From Clostridia bacterium (lineage in GTDB: Bacteria; Bacillota; Clostridia; Saccharofermentanales; UBA5734), in the NCBI GenBank assembly GCA_009928985.1, contig SABL01000006.1, positions 1 through 52,980 of the forward strand: 52,980 bases of DNA, read 5' to 3'. Positions within the stretch are counted from its first letter, which is position 1. Each line of letters begins with the position of its first letter. A model generated the notes under the pieces. The model worked only from the letters and a program-made list of their open reading frames with translations, made no database searches and was not told where the DNA came from. Position numbers and translations under genes: made by a program. Below, piece after piece: positions 24,536-33,268 of the stretch.

Positions 24536-25692
24536 CGATTATCTTCGTTAAAACCCCTCAGTCCTGTTTCAGTCAGATTCTCCATATAACTCACAGATGC
24601 ATTGAAATTCTCCTGCAATTTTTTCAGGAATTCATTTTGGCTGTTCAAGACACTCTGGAACCGGGTCGCCATTGCTTCTCGCTGGAACTCAAAACGTTGC
24701 TGCTGACTCTTGATTTCTGTTTCAAGTGTGGTTTTCTCAACCATCAGTTTGTTGACCATGTCCTGGCCAATCTGAGACTGGGCTTCCAGCAGCTGGTAGC
24801 GGGAACGGGATTGGGCAAGTGAATCCGTCAGATTAGTAAGCTGCATGCGAAGGGTCTCCAGCTGCAATTGAATCTCGGATGACTGTTTGCGTTGCATGGT
24901 CAGATTCTGTTCCGCGACAAAGAGTTCATCTGCCCTGGTCGATAGTTTTTCTTTCACGGTGGTTAATTCAGTTTTCTGAACCTGAACCTGCTGCTCGAGC
25001 TTGTCATTCGACAGTTTCAAGTCAATCTGTTCTTTGTTTAGATCGTGCAGGGTCTGCTGCAGATCTTTGACATGATCATCTCTCTGCATGAATTTTTCAA
25101 CAGCTTGATTGCGCTCACTGGTCAGCTCTGCAATGATCTGATGTGCAATCTCATTTTTTTTGTGGTGCTCTTCCAATTGAGCCTTCATGAGACGCAGCTC
25201 CTTTTCCAGCCTATCGATCTCAGCGGTCTGCTTTTCAACCAGGTCCTGGCTCCGATTCAGTTCTTCAAGCAGCAAGGATTTGTCTGAATCATCCTGGATA
25301 TTGAATTGCAGTTGCTCTACCCGGTGTTCAAGCCGCTTTTTATCGGCAAGCAATTTCTCATATTCTGACAAAGCTATGCCGACCAAACCCTTTTTTGTCA
25401 TCAAAGCATCAATATCTTCAGCAGTTGCCAGCCGGTTTTCCAACTGCCTGACTTGGGTGATTTTCTCATCTCGTTCTCGTGTCATACCTAAAAGACTGGT
25501 CCGCATTTCCTCGAACCGGTCCTGGTACACAGCCTCAGTACCTGTGAGCTGATCCTGAAGATGGGCTATGTAACGGTCAACGTCGATGGCCTTGTAAAAT
25601 CCCAAACGGCTGACCAGGGTGTTCTCCGTGGTCCCTGAGTCTCTGAGCTCGTCGATGAAAGAATCACTGGCAGGAGTCGGTTCTTGTTTCAT
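24532..25692 (-). CDS. Long coiled-coil protein with DivIVA-like N-terminus
   Basis: The 386-residue protein is almost wholly predicted coiled coil from about residue 35 to 360, rich in Gln, Glu, Lys and Leu heptads. The N-terminal LVSRLGFYKAIDVDRYIAHL resembles the membrane-binding start of DivIVA/GpsB-type proteins, although the match is loose. There is no signal peptide or TM segment. The ATG overlaps the DUF192 stop (ATGA), so it is the last cistron of the Tad pilus operon. A role in positioning or scaffolding the pilus apparatus is attractive but is inference only. SMC-like ATPase heads are absent. Confidence 0.75.
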   Translation of the reverse strand: MKQEPTPASDSFIDELRDSGTTENTLVSRLGFYKAIDVDRYIAHLQDQLTGTEAVYQDRFEEMRTSLLGMTRERDEKITQVRQLENRLATAEDIDALMTKKGLVGIALSEYEKLLADKKRLEHRVEQLQFNIQDDSDKSLLLEELNRSQDLVEKQTAEIDRLEKELRLMKAQLEEHHKKNEIAHQIIAELTSERNQAVEKFMQRDDHVKDLQQTLHDLNKEQIDLKLSNDKLEQQVQVQKTELTTVKEKLSTRADELFVAEQNLTMQRKQSSEIQLQLETLRMQLTNLTDSLAQSRSRYQLLEAQSQIGQDMVNKLMVEKTTLETEIKSQQQRFEFQREAMATRFQSVLNSQNEFLKKLQENFNASVSYMENLTETGLRGFNEDNR

Positions 25693-26048
25693 GATTGTGT
25701 ACCTCCGGTCGCTGATGATGCAAGTTCCAGTTGGTCACCTGGCTTGATCCGATCTCCGGCCGTTCCACACGGAACTTCCAGGACAGCCCGGGCCCTGCGG
25801 ACCAGGGGACTGATCCGCCATGGATCGAGTCTGTCGATGGCCATGACATAATGATCGCGATCCAGAAAAACCAGGTCGATGGGAAATTTCATGAAAAACC
25901 CATGGACCTGATTGCAGGGTGTCAGAATCAGACCTTCTCCCGGCATCATCCCTTGTCGTCCCAGGAGCCCACGCAGACGGGACCACGGGGTATCAGCCAG
26001 CCTGACATTATCCCAGATTATACACCCTCGCAACGAGATCATCATCAT
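25689..26048 (-). CDS. DUF192 family protein
   Basis: This 119-residue protein fits DUF192 throughout: the RLRGLLGRQGMMPGEGLILTP core, then QVHGFFMKFPIDLVFLD (the usual HxFxMxxPxD pattern) and RAVLEVPCGTAGDRIKPGDQ. Many family members are secreted, but this one lacks a signal peptide. Its function is unknown. The ATG cluster at 26042-26048 follows a GAGG that overlaps the TadC stop, so it is coupled to the Tad operon. DUF192 genes are recurrent neighbours of Tad loci in Gram-positive bacteria as far as I recall. Confidence 0.9.
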   Translation of the reverse strand: MMMISLRGCIIWDNVRLADTPWSRLRGLLGRQGMMPGEGLILTPCNQVHGFFMKFPIDLVFLDRDHYVMAIDRLDPWRISPLVRRARAVLEVPCGTAGDRIKPGDQLELASSATGGTQS

Positions 26049-26054
26049 GATACC

Positions 26055-26984
26055 TCAGCCAAATTGCTCGATCAGCGATATGACGGTTGGTCCCAGAAGA
26101 ACGATGAAGACCACAGGGAAAATGAACAGAACCATTGGCACGACCATTCGGACAGGTGCTTTCATACCTTTTTCCTGAGCTTGCTGACGCCTGGCCAGGC
26201 GCAATTGGATCGCCTGATTGCGCAAAACATTCTTGATCGGAGTTCCGTACTGGTCAGACTGGATAACGGCTGTAGCGAATGTTTGCAGCTCGGGAACGGA
26301 ACTGCGCTCGACCAGGCCATTCATGGCTTCCCGGCGTGGCTTGCCCATCTGGATTTCCCGGTATAAAAGAGATAATTCATCGATCAGGGGGCCGTCATAG
26401 CGTTCGATCACCTTCAAGATAGCCGCATCAAATCCGAGACCAGCCTCGATGCTGACACTGAGGATATCCATGACCGTCGGCAGCTGATTCTCAATTTTTT
26501 CCTGGCGGCTGTTGACCATCGATCGCAGAATGAAAGTGGGCGAGACCAGTCCTGCTGTCATGCCAACCAGAATGATCAGGAACTGGATATCTGTTTCCCT
26601 GGTAATCAGCCCAGCACCAAGGAATCCTGCCAGCAGGAAACCAAAGGCAGAAAGAATCCTGAGCATGAAAAATTCCTGCGCACTGATTCTCAAGCCGGCC
26701 AGGCGCAATCTCTTTTCCAGTTCTGACTGGGCGGCCTGAGGGGCCCTTTTTGTTTGCCGGCGCGGCTTGTTCGTTTTTGCCAGCTGGGCAGAAATCTTGC
26801 GCCAAGTTGGCTTGATCATCCGGTCTAGAAAATTGAGTTCAAGTTCGGCATCGAGGTAACGGGTTTTTCCTTTGACATGATCCAAACGCCGAGCCTTGAC
26901 CCACTCCCGGACCAGTTGGCTGCGGAAAGCAACCAGAGTCAGGAGGAAGGCGAGGATTGCTGAATTGATAGCCAATGCAAGCAT
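26055..26984 (-). CDS. tadC: Tad pilus inner-membrane platform protein TadC
   Basis: This 309-residue type II secretion F-domain protein has an N-terminal TM, a long cytoplasmic segment and paired TM helices near residues 130-170. The C-terminal T2SSF domain includes LPTVMDILSVSIEAGLGFD, IQMGKPRREAMNGLVERS and FATAVIQSDQYGTPIKNVL, and a final TM. Together with TadB it forms the membrane platform of the Flp pilus machine. AGGAG lies 10 bases before the ATG. It lies 12 bases after tadB. Confidence 0.94.
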   Translation of the reverse strand: MLALAINSAILAFLLTLVAFRSQLVREWVKARRLDHVKGKTRYLDAELELNFLDRMIKPTWRKISAQLAKTNKPRRQTKRAPQAAQSELEKRLRLAGLRISAQEFFMLRILSAFGFLLAGFLGAGLITRETDIQFLIILVGMTAGLVSPTFILRSMVNSRQEKIENQLPTVMDILSVSIEAGLGFDAAILKVIERYDGPLIDELSLLYREIQMGKPRREAMNGLVERSSVPELQTFATAVIQSDQYGTPIKNVLRNQAIQLRLARRQQAQEKGMKAPVRMVVPMVLFIFPVVFIVLLGPTVISLIEQFG

Positions 26985-26996
26985 TCTGTCACGCTC

Positions 26997-27923
26997 CTAA
27001 TATTTGATGGTGACGACTTTCTTGATCAGGAGAAAGCCGATTGTCTCCATCACGGCACCTGTGATCACCATGCCGATCCCCATCCGTGTGGCAAAAAAAG
27101 CCTGGACGAAATCGGGATTGATCATCATCAGGACGGCTGCCAGCGCAATGGGCAGGGACCCAATGATCATGCCACTGGCTCGACCGGTGGCTGTCATGAC
27201 CCGGATTTCGTTTTTAACCTTGATCCGGTCTTTGATGGTCTCAGAGATATTTTCCAGCAAATCGAGCAAATTGCCGCCAACCTGACGCTGGATCTGGATC
27301 GCCGACACCGCGAGACTCAAATCTGTGCTTTTGACACGTTCTGCGAGATTGGTCAATGCGAGGTCTACATTACTGCCCAGATTGATTTCCCGGACAACGC
27401 GGCTGAATTCGCGTCCAATCGGATCAGGCATTTCATGGGCGATGTTGCCCATGGCTTGCTGGAAGGTCAGGCCTGAGCGCAGGCAGTTGCCAACCATGAC
27501 CAGAGCTTCGGAGAGCTGGGCTTCGAACTGGATCAGTCGTTTGGCTTTTTTATAGTTGATAAAATACGGTGGCAAAGCGGCTCCGATCAGAGCCGCTCCC
27601 AGAACGGTAATGACATGGGCTTGGAGCAGGACCATCAAGCTGGCTGGAACCAGCGCGGCCAGAACCCAGACTATCAGGAATTCCTCTGGACGCATGCGGA
27701 TATCAGCCGAAACCAGCTCATTGGCGAACGCACGGGAGACAGGCATTTTCTGTTGCTGGACCTTGCGGATCTTGACGGGCTTTCTGGTGTCAAGGTTTTC
27801 CTGGATCAGGTCTTTTAGCCGCAGTTCCACTCGCTTGCGGTCTTTGGCCAAAATGGACAGGATCGCGACCGAAAACAAGAACAGGTACAATCCCGTCGAT
27901 ACGGCCAGGATGATCGGCATCAT
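26997..27923 (-). CDS. tadB: Tad pilus inner-membrane platform protein TadB
   Basis: This 308-residue T2SSF-domain protein has an N-terminal TM, two TM helices near residues 95-130 and a T2SSF domain with LSEALVMVGNCLRSGLTFQQ. REINLGSNVDLALTNLAER and SAIQIQRQVGGNLLDLLENI follow, then two C-terminal TM helices. It is the usual partner of TadC under the TadA ATPase. GGGAGG lies 9 bases before the ATG. A 93-base gap separates it from tadA, the largest within the assembly genes, with no obvious terminator. Confidence 0.94.
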   Translation of the reverse strand: MMPIILAVSTGLYLFLFSVAILSILAKDRKRVELRLKDLIQENLDTRKPVKIRKVQQQKMPVSRAFANELVSADIRMRPEEFLIVWVLAALVPASLMVLLQAHVITVLGAALIGAALPPYFINYKKAKRLIQFEAQLSEALVMVGNCLRSGLTFQQAMGNIAHEMPDPIGREFSRVVREINLGSNVDLALTNLAERVKSTDLSLAVSAIQIQRQVGGNLLDLLENISETIKDRIKVKNEIRVMTATGRASGMIIGSLPIALAAVLMMINPDFVQAFFATRMGIGMVITGAVMETIGFLLIKKVVTIKY

Positions 27924-28016
27924 GCTCTGTTTCCTCCCTGCAAGTCGTTCATGTCCTGCTTCTTTCTGCGACCATTCGATTGATCACCAAAGGGGGGCTT
28001 CCAGCCTGGGATTCAC

Positions 28017-29366
28017 TCAAGTGAACCAATCTTCGTGGATCGCCACACCATTGTTGCGGATTTTCTCCAGGCACTGCGGCCGGATGCCGGTTGCCTTGTA
28101 GCGACCCCGGAAGCGGCCATGTTCATCCATCTGGCCTTGTGTTTCGAAGACAAAAATGTCCTGCATGCTGACAATGTCGCCCTCCATTCCGGTTATTTCC
28201 GTAATATTGGTGACTCGGCGCGAACCATCGCGCAGACGTGACTGCTGGACAATGACGTCGACAGCTGAAGCGATCTGGGAGCGGATGGCCAGCAAAGGCA
28301 GATCCATGCCGGCCATCATGACCATGGTTTCAACACGGGCAATGGTGTCACGAGGCGTGTTGGCATGGGTAGTCGTCAGCGATCCATCATGACCTGTGTT
28401 CATGGCCTGGAGCATGTCGAGGGCTTCGGCCGAGCGGACCTCACCAACGATGATCCGGTCCGGACGCATGCGTAGCGCATTGCGGACCAGGTCACGGATT
28501 GAAACCTGGCCGCGTCCTTCTGTATTGGCTGGCCGGCTTTCGAGTGATATGACATGTTCCTGGTTGAGCTGGATTTCAGCGGCATCCTCGATCGTGATGA
28601 TGCGTTCATCCTCGGGTATGAAACTGGACAGGACATTGAGCAACGTCGTCTTGCCGCTGCCAGTTCCGCCGGAGACGATGATGTTGAGCCGTCCCCGGAC
28701 ACAGGCCTCGAGGAAGGCAACCATTTTCGGGGAAATCGAGCCAAACTCAACCAGCTTGCCCGCTGTGAAAGGGATCTTGGAGAATTTCCGGATGGTCAGG
28801 ACAGGTCCAACCAGGGACAGGGGCGGCAGGATGACATTGACGCGCGAGCCGTCGCGCAAACGAGCGTCGACCATCGGGCTCGCTTCATCAACGTGTCGGC
28901 CGACCGAGGACACAATCCGGTCGATGATGGTCATCAGGTGCTCCTGGTTGCGGAAGATGAAATCGGCCGGGCGTAGTTTGCCATTGGCTTCGATAAAAAT
29001 ATTCTGCGGGCCATTGACCATGACTTCCGTGACGGCCGGGTCTGCCAGGGCTGATTCCAAAGGTCCATAGCCGGTAATGTCATTGAGGATTTCGTCGACG
29101 ATGCGGCTCCGCTCACCACGAGGTATTTCGGATCCTTCAGACTGCATCAATTCTTCCAGTTTTTCCCGGATCTGCTGGTCCGTCGGATCTTTCACATCAT
29201 TGAGCGATGCAATGGTCAGGTTGCGGATCCGTTCCTTGGCTTTGCTCAAGGCATCCGTGATGACAGGCTTGGTAACGGTTTCTGTCGCAGCAGGCTGAGT
29301 TTGTCCCTGTGCTACCGGCAAGGCGAAGTCGCCTTTCTTTTCTTCCAGTCTGCGCAAAAGGCTCAT
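28017..29366 (-). CDS. tadA: Tad pilus assembly/secretion ATPase TadA (CpaF)
   Basis: This 449-residue secretion ATPase energises pilus assembly. It has a linker N-terminal region, an N-terminal domain with PLESALADPAVTEVMVNGP, Walker A GGTGSGKTT (233-241), an Asp box with ITIEDAAEIQL, Walker B RPDRIIVGEVR and a His box with TGHDGSLTTTHANTP. All key residues are present, so it should be active. The ATG overlaps the TadZ stop as ATGA. CpaF is the Caulobacter name of the same protein. Confidence 0.96.
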   Translation of the reverse strand: MSLLRRLEEKKGDFALPVAQGQTQPAATETVTKPVITDALSKAKERIRNLTIASLNDVKDPTDQQIREKLEELMQSEGSEIPRGERSRIVDEILNDITGYGPLESALADPAVTEVMVNGPQNIFIEANGKLRPADFIFRNQEHLMTIIDRIVSSVGRHVDEASPMVDARLRDGSRVNVILPPLSLVGPVLTIRKFSKIPFTAGKLVEFGSISPKMVAFLEACVRGRLNIIVSGGTGSGKTTLLNVLSSFIPEDERIITIEDAAEIQLNQEHVISLESRPANTEGRGQVSIRDLVRNALRMRPDRIIVGEVRSAEALDMLQAMNTGHDGSLTTTHANTPRDTIARVETMVMMAGMDLPLLAIRSQIASAVDVIVQQSRLRDGSRRVTNITEITGMEGDIVSMQDIFVFETQGQMDEHGRFRGRYKATGIRPQCLEKIRNNGVAIHEDWFT

Positions 29367-30664
29367 GGTCTCTCTCCAGTCTTCTTCCTGGCAAACAACC
29401 CGGGCTTGGTGGGCGCCTTGGCTTTTTTATCGGGGCTGGACATCCGGACCGGTTTTTCCTTGCGCTTCTTCCCTGCCAGGCGATTGTTTACGGCCACTGC
29501 TTTGCTCGCAGGAGGCATCTTGTCCGGCTGGATCAATTCTTTCCTGGCAGAACGGTCGACCAGGAATTGGGCCATCCGGCTGATTTCATGGGCCAGGCTG
29601 GTCCGCGGAAATCCAATGACCAATGGGATGCCTCGCTCCTGGCTGAGCTGGGCACTGCGATTATCCTCTGGGAGGATGTAGTCGATCGGCAAATTGAGAA
29701 TGCGATCGAAATCCTTGGTGTTGACGATACCCGGCCGGTCCGAATTGATAATCAGATGGAGCTTGTCCTGCTGCTGCAGAGTCGTCATGACCGTGATCAG
29801 GACCTTGGTTGCCCTCAGGCTGGAGATGTCTTTTTTGGCCACGATATAAATGTCGTCGGAGTTTTCGAGCGCTGTCAAAGTCGTGTCAGCTATGTCATTG
29901 GGCAAATCGAGGACGATAAAGTCGTAGTAAGGCCGCATGGTGGTCAAGAGCATCTCCACATGCCGGGCTGTGATGTATTCGGCAAATTCAGGGCTGGCTG
30001 GAGCACAAAGGAGGCTCAGGCCACTGGAATGCTGCATGGAAAAGCCTTTGATGTCCTCGATTGTGAAGGATGTTTTTTCCTGGGCCAGTTCAGCCAGCGT
30101 ATCTTTGGCATTGATGTTCAGAAGCAGCGGAGCATCGCCCAGGTTGAGGTTAAGGTCGACCAGGGCTGTGCGCCGCCCTGCCGTTGCCAGGGCTGTGGCC
30201 AGGTTGACAGCCAGCGTGGTACGGCCAACGCCGCCTTTGCCACTGTAGATGGCGATAATCCTGGGCTCTCCGCCAGCCTCGATGGCACGGCCTTGTTCAA
30301 ACAAGGCTGCCTGGACCAGCTGGTCGTTGATGGTTGCCAGGTTTTCTTCACTGATGACCTGGCGCACACCGGATTGCATGGCACTTTTGACCAGTTCCAT
30401 ATCCAATTCAGGTACCAAAAGCGTGATCGCGCAGCCTGGGAAGCCCTGATAGATCCGCTGGGCCAGTTCCATGATCCCGGCATCACCTTGCTCTTGGACC
30501 AGAAGGACCACATGCGGGGCATATCCTTTGATTTTAGACATGATGTCGGCATCTACCGCGGCAAATCCGACCAAGGCCAAATCTTCGGCGATGGCCAGGC
30601 GCTGGCGGATCATCAGGCGTTTCTCTTCGCTATTCGCGACTGCGAGGACTTTGAATTTAGCCAT
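29363..30664 (-). CDS. tadZ: TadZ/CpaE-type pilus localisation ATPase
   Basis: This 433-residue protein has an N-terminal receiver-like domain (about 1-120) without an obvious phospho-acceptor set and a ParA/MinD-type ATPase domain with IYSGKGGVGRTTLAVNLA (about 140-157). A C-terminal basic tail (RLAGKKRKEKPVRMSS) completes it. In the Walker A the usual signature KGGVGKTT reads KGGVGRTT, while the deviant lysine in GKGG is kept. TadZ proteins place the Tad machine, often at a pole. It overlaps tadA by 4 bases and lies 31 bases after cpaB. Confidence 0.92.
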   Translation of the reverse strand: MAKFKVLAVANSEEKRLMIRQRLAIAEDLALVGFAAVDADIMSKIKGYAPHVVLLVQEQGDAGIMELAQRIYQGFPGCAITLLVPELDMELVKSAMQSGVRQVISEENLATINDQLVQAALFEQGRAIEAGGEPRIIAIYSGKGGVGRTTLAVNLATALATAGRRTALVDLNLNLGDAPLLLNINAKDTLAELAQEKTSFTIEDIKGFSMQHSSGLSLLCAPASPEFAEYITARHVEMLLTTMRPYYDFIVLDLPNDIADTTLTALENSDDIYIVAKKDISSLRATKVLITVMTTLQQQDKLHLIINSDRPGIVNTKDFDRILNLPIDYILPEDNRSAQLSQERGIPLVIGFPRTSLAHEISRMAQFLVDRSARKELIQPDKMPPASKAVAVNNRLAGKKRKEKPVRMSSPDKKAKAPTKPGLFARKKTGERP

Positions 30665-30695
30665 GCTGGTTCAACCTGCCTTTCTCCGGTCCCGC

Positions 30696-31427
30696 TTATC
30701 CTGCTGCCGGAGCGGTTGTCGTATCAGGGAAAACAGTAGGGTACCAGGTTTCGCCCGTGATGGTCTCGTCCAGGACCGGCCGCAGGATGAGACGGATACC
30801 TGCGCGGCTGGCATAATTGATTTTGATCGCATCTTCCGGGCTGGCCGACAGTGTAACCGAGAAATAGTCCTGGGGAGCAGCCGCTTCCGTGCTGGCAACA
30901 GCCTTTTTCCCAGTGGCCAGAACAAGCAAGTTCTCAACGATCAGAAAAGAGACGTCGTTATCTTCTTCAATTTCTGCGTTGCGCATGGTCACCACCAGAT
31001 CGACATAATCGCCCTTGGTGATGTTGCCGGCAACGCCGGAAATTTCATCGACGGCAACCGTTATCGCGCGGAATCCGGGCTCCAGTACATAGGACAGACG
31101 GCCTTCTGCAGCCTCGCCGCGCTTCTGGACCCGGGTTGTGAAAACCTGCTCATTTGCTTCGATCGGCAACTGGGTGATGGCCCCGACAACTTCGTCAAGT
31201 TTGCGGGCGGCTAGCTGGTTGATCGCTTCGACCGGCCAGTCAGCCAGATAAACCATATCCGGTGTGATTGCCGTGTTGGCAGGGATGAACCGGGCCGCCA
31301 GGACCACATTCCCTTTGACAACCAGGTTTTGCTCCAGGGCCTGTTGCTGCAGAGAATCCGCAAAGAAATAGACGGACAAGCCGACAACCAATGCCATGAG
31401 CAAGGATAGCAGGTATATCTTTTTCAA
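30696..31427 (-). CDS. cpaB: Flp pilus assembly protein CpaB (RcpC)
   Basis: This 243-residue protein has an N-terminal TM or signal anchor and an SAF-like domain (VLAARFIPANTAITPDM, followed by LPIEANEQVFTTRVQKRG). The RcpC/CpaB domain follows, with GFRAITVAVDEISGVAGNI and GDYVDLVVTM. It is expected outside the membrane, associated with the pilus channel. The start codon is TTG at 31427, because AGGAGG lies 7 bases upstream; the ATG between them is in another frame and sits too close to the site. It follows tadG by 16 bases. Confidence 0.92.
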   Translation of the reverse strand: MKKIYLLSLLMALVVGLSVYFFADSLQQQALEQNLVVKGNVVLAARFIPANTAITPDMVYLADWPVEAINQLAARKLDEVVGAITQLPIEANEQVFTTRVQKRGEAAEGRLSYVLEPGFRAITVAVDEISGVAGNITKGDYVDLVVTMRNAEIEEDNDVSFLIVENLLVLATGKKAVASTEAAAPQDYFSVTLSASPEDAIKINYASRAGIRLILRPVLDETITGETWYPTVFPDTTTAPAAG

Positions 31428-31443
31428 AATCCATCCTCCTGAG

Positions 31444-32481
31444 TCATTCGACCAACCGGGTCCGGAACAAGCCGAAATCGTAAGTCATGTCAGTCAATTG
31501 CTGGGTTTTTCCAACGTTCACGCGCAAGTCGAGTGGGTAGACGTACAAGGACTTGTTTTCGAATTTCTGCAGGATATAGGGAGCGTATCCCAGTGGCAGA
31601 TATCGGTGAGGGGGTTTATCTGTTACGCGCTGATGGATGATAATGATGATGATCCGTGGACAGCCCTCAACATAGTGGTCCAAGGTGCAACCGCCCTGGG
31701 CAGGGAAATGAGTGCAGGCATCGTAGCGAGTCTCAAAGGCATCCAGGGCTTTGCCGAACAGAACACCTGTCTGACCCTCAATCAGGTGGTCGGTATCATT
31801 GAAAATGATCTCGCCATCATAGCCATTGACATAGTCATCAAAGAATTCAGTTGCGCCACCACCCCCGCCGTCCAGGTCGAGCGAGCCGAAATTTCCGTTG
31901 ATGACCTCCTCGTCCCGGGTATCGAACGTGATGGCCACGTTCTCCCCCTCCAGGGTGGCTTCACGCCGTTCGAGCGAGATACCGAGCGGGGCGATTTTCA
32001 TGTCCCCGATGACAGCCTCGATCCTGACCTTGGCATGACGGGACACCGTCCGGCTGTTGATGCCCACGATCGGGCCGAACAAGAGCTGGACCGGCCGTTC
32101 GAGCCGGACCCGGACGGCAGTATACAGCAGTCCTTCCGCATCATCGGTGAAGGTATCCTCGAAATCCACACCCACCAGGACAGACTGGCCATCGTCATTT
32201 TTACTGAGGTAATCCTCGACCAGTGCCACTGCCTGGGCTTGCCTTGAAAGGCCTTCTGACGTCGAGACTTGGATGGGGAGCATCGTCGCAGCCGCGAAAG
32301 CAGCGGCATCAGCTGCATTCTGCAAATCCGTACCACGAACAAAGGCCATGCCGACATCGACCACCAGCCCTGCCATGACCAAAATGGAGACAAACAGGAA
32401 TGCCAGCAAGACCAGGATGCTGCCACGGCGTCGCCTGATGTCCCGTTTGACTTGATTGCTTGTTGCAGCCATCCGTTTCAT
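31444..32481 (-). CDS. tadG: TadG-like pilus-associated protein
   Basis: This 345-residue protein has the Flp pilus TadG N-terminal pattern: basic lead RRRRGSILVLLAFLFVSI with a long hydrophobic helix, then VDVGMAFVRGTDLQNAADAA. The remainder is a beta-rich extracytoplasmic region with a Gly-rich LDLDGGGGGATEFFDDY. A von Willebrand domain common in larger TadG proteins is not apparent. The ATG directly follows the tadE stop, so the two are coupled. It is likely a minor pseudopilin-like or cell-surface factor needed for Tad assembly. Confidence 0.87.
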   Translation of the reverse strand: MKRMAATSNQVKRDIRRRRGSILVLLAFLFVSILVMAGLVVDVGMAFVRGTDLQNAADAAAFAAATMLPIQVSTSEGLSRQAQAVALVEDYLSKNDDGQSVLVGVDFEDTFTDDAEGLLYTAVRVRLERPVQLLFGPIVGINSRTVSRHAKVRIEAVIGDMKIAPLGISLERREATLEGENVAITFDTRDEEVINGNFGSLDLDGGGGGATEFFDDYVNGYDGEIIFNDTDHLIEGQTGVLFGKALDAFETRYDACTHFPAQGGCTLDHYVEGCPRIIIIIIHQRVTDKPPHRYLPLGYAPYILQKFENKSLYVYPLDLRVNVGKTQQLTDMTYDFGLFRTRLVE

Positions 32482-32913
32482 TTATTCCACCCTCATGACC
32501 GTAGTAGAGTGAAGGTCGATCTGCTGGCCTTTGACAAAGACGCCTACCAGCGGGGTCAAGACCTGCACCTTCTTGCCGACTGTCACGATGATGTCCTGCT
32601 GGTCAGCCGAAAAAGCAACAGAGACCGTGACATCCGCACCGGTATCTAGCCCCGGATTGGTACGCACCCTGGCATCAACCAGGGAAGCCAGGCTGGTGTT
32701 GTCGCTGTTGACAATTGCGTAGCGCGCACCGTCCCGGCTGCCATTGGACACCATGAGCTGATTTGCTAAAAGCCAGCCAAAATCAAGAATCCCAGCCAGG
32801 ATCAGGATGAACAAGGGCAAGGCAATGGCAGCCTCGACCAAGGTCTGGCCTTTGCGCTTGACCATGCTGCGCTTCGGGTTCAGTTTCATGCCGCAAAATC
32901 CAAGTAGGTGCAT
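32482..32913 (-). CDS. tadE: TadE-like minor pseudopilin
   Basis: This 143-residue protein has the TadE signature: a basic N-terminus with KRKGQTLVEAAIALPLFIL followed by a hydrophobic helix and a C-terminal domain of about 90 residues. The Gly-Gln-xx-xx-Glu pattern marks the prepilin-peptidase cleavage region. The start at 32913 has AGGA 8 bases upstream; an ATG at 32889 would give a more typical short leader but has no clear site. It is coupled to tadG and separated from the pilin gene by a 148-base gap with a hairpin. Confidence 0.88.
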   Translation of the reverse strand: MHLLGFCGMKLNPKRSMVKRKGQTLVEAAIALPLFILILAGILDFGWLLANQLMVSNGSRDGARYAIVNSDNTSLASLVDARVRTNPGLDTGADVTVSVAFSADQQDIIVTVGKKVQVLTPLVGVFVKGQQIDLHSTTVMRVE

Positions 32914-32977
32914 CCCGCAAATCCTGTCTCCATCGATCTACATCCAGTTTCGCCAGGCCTTGACGGCCAGAATAAGA

Positions 32978-33014
32978 CAGCACCCGATGCATGCCAAAGA
33001 CACACCGAGTGCTG
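32978..33014 (-). other. Inverted repeat between the Flp pilin and tadE
   Basis: CAGCAC (32978-32983) pairs with GTGCTG (33009-33014), with two further CG pairs after one mismatch. Read leftward it is followed by TCTTATTCT, and it lies about 50 bases beyond the pilin stop. It may stabilise or partly terminate the pilin mRNA, which is normally far more abundant than assembly-gene mRNA. Confidence 0.4.
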
Positions 33015-33061
33015 GTTTTTAAAAGATGCGCAGAATTAAAAGCCAGCGCCAGGCCAACCGG

Positions 33062-33223
33062 TCAGGAAATCTGATTAGCTGTGTCCATGAACAAGTCGCG
33101 GATCCTCGGGCCAAGGACAAGCAAGGCTACAATGACCACAATTGCGATCAATCCGATCAGAAGGCCATATTCAACCATGCCCTGACCTTCTTCGTCTTTC
33201 AACAAATTCTTCAACCATTTCAT
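33062..33223 (-). CDS. flp: Flp/Tad major pilin prepilin
   Basis: This 53-residue prepilin starts MKWLKNLLKDEEG and continues QGMVEYGLLIGLIAIVVIV. The cleavage site is expected after Gly13, which places the conserved Glu (residue 18) at +5 next to Tyr, exactly as in Flp pilins. A single hydrophobic helix and a short polar tail (RIRDLFMDTANQIS) follow. GGGAGG lies 7 bases before the ATG. It lies between the prepilin peptidase gene and tadE, the normal position for the pilin. Confidence 0.95.
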   Translation of the reverse strand: MKWLKNLLKDEEGQGMVEYGLLIGLIAIVVIVALLVLGPRIRDLFMDTANQIS

Positions 33224-33268
33224 ACTGCTTCCTCCCTGATCGAGCCATGTTTTGTTGGAATCTTCATG

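Noticed and set aside
29309-30739. 476-codon frame on the plus strand
   Set aside because: It lies antisense to the clear tadZ gene, has no ribosome binding site and shows no recognisable motif.
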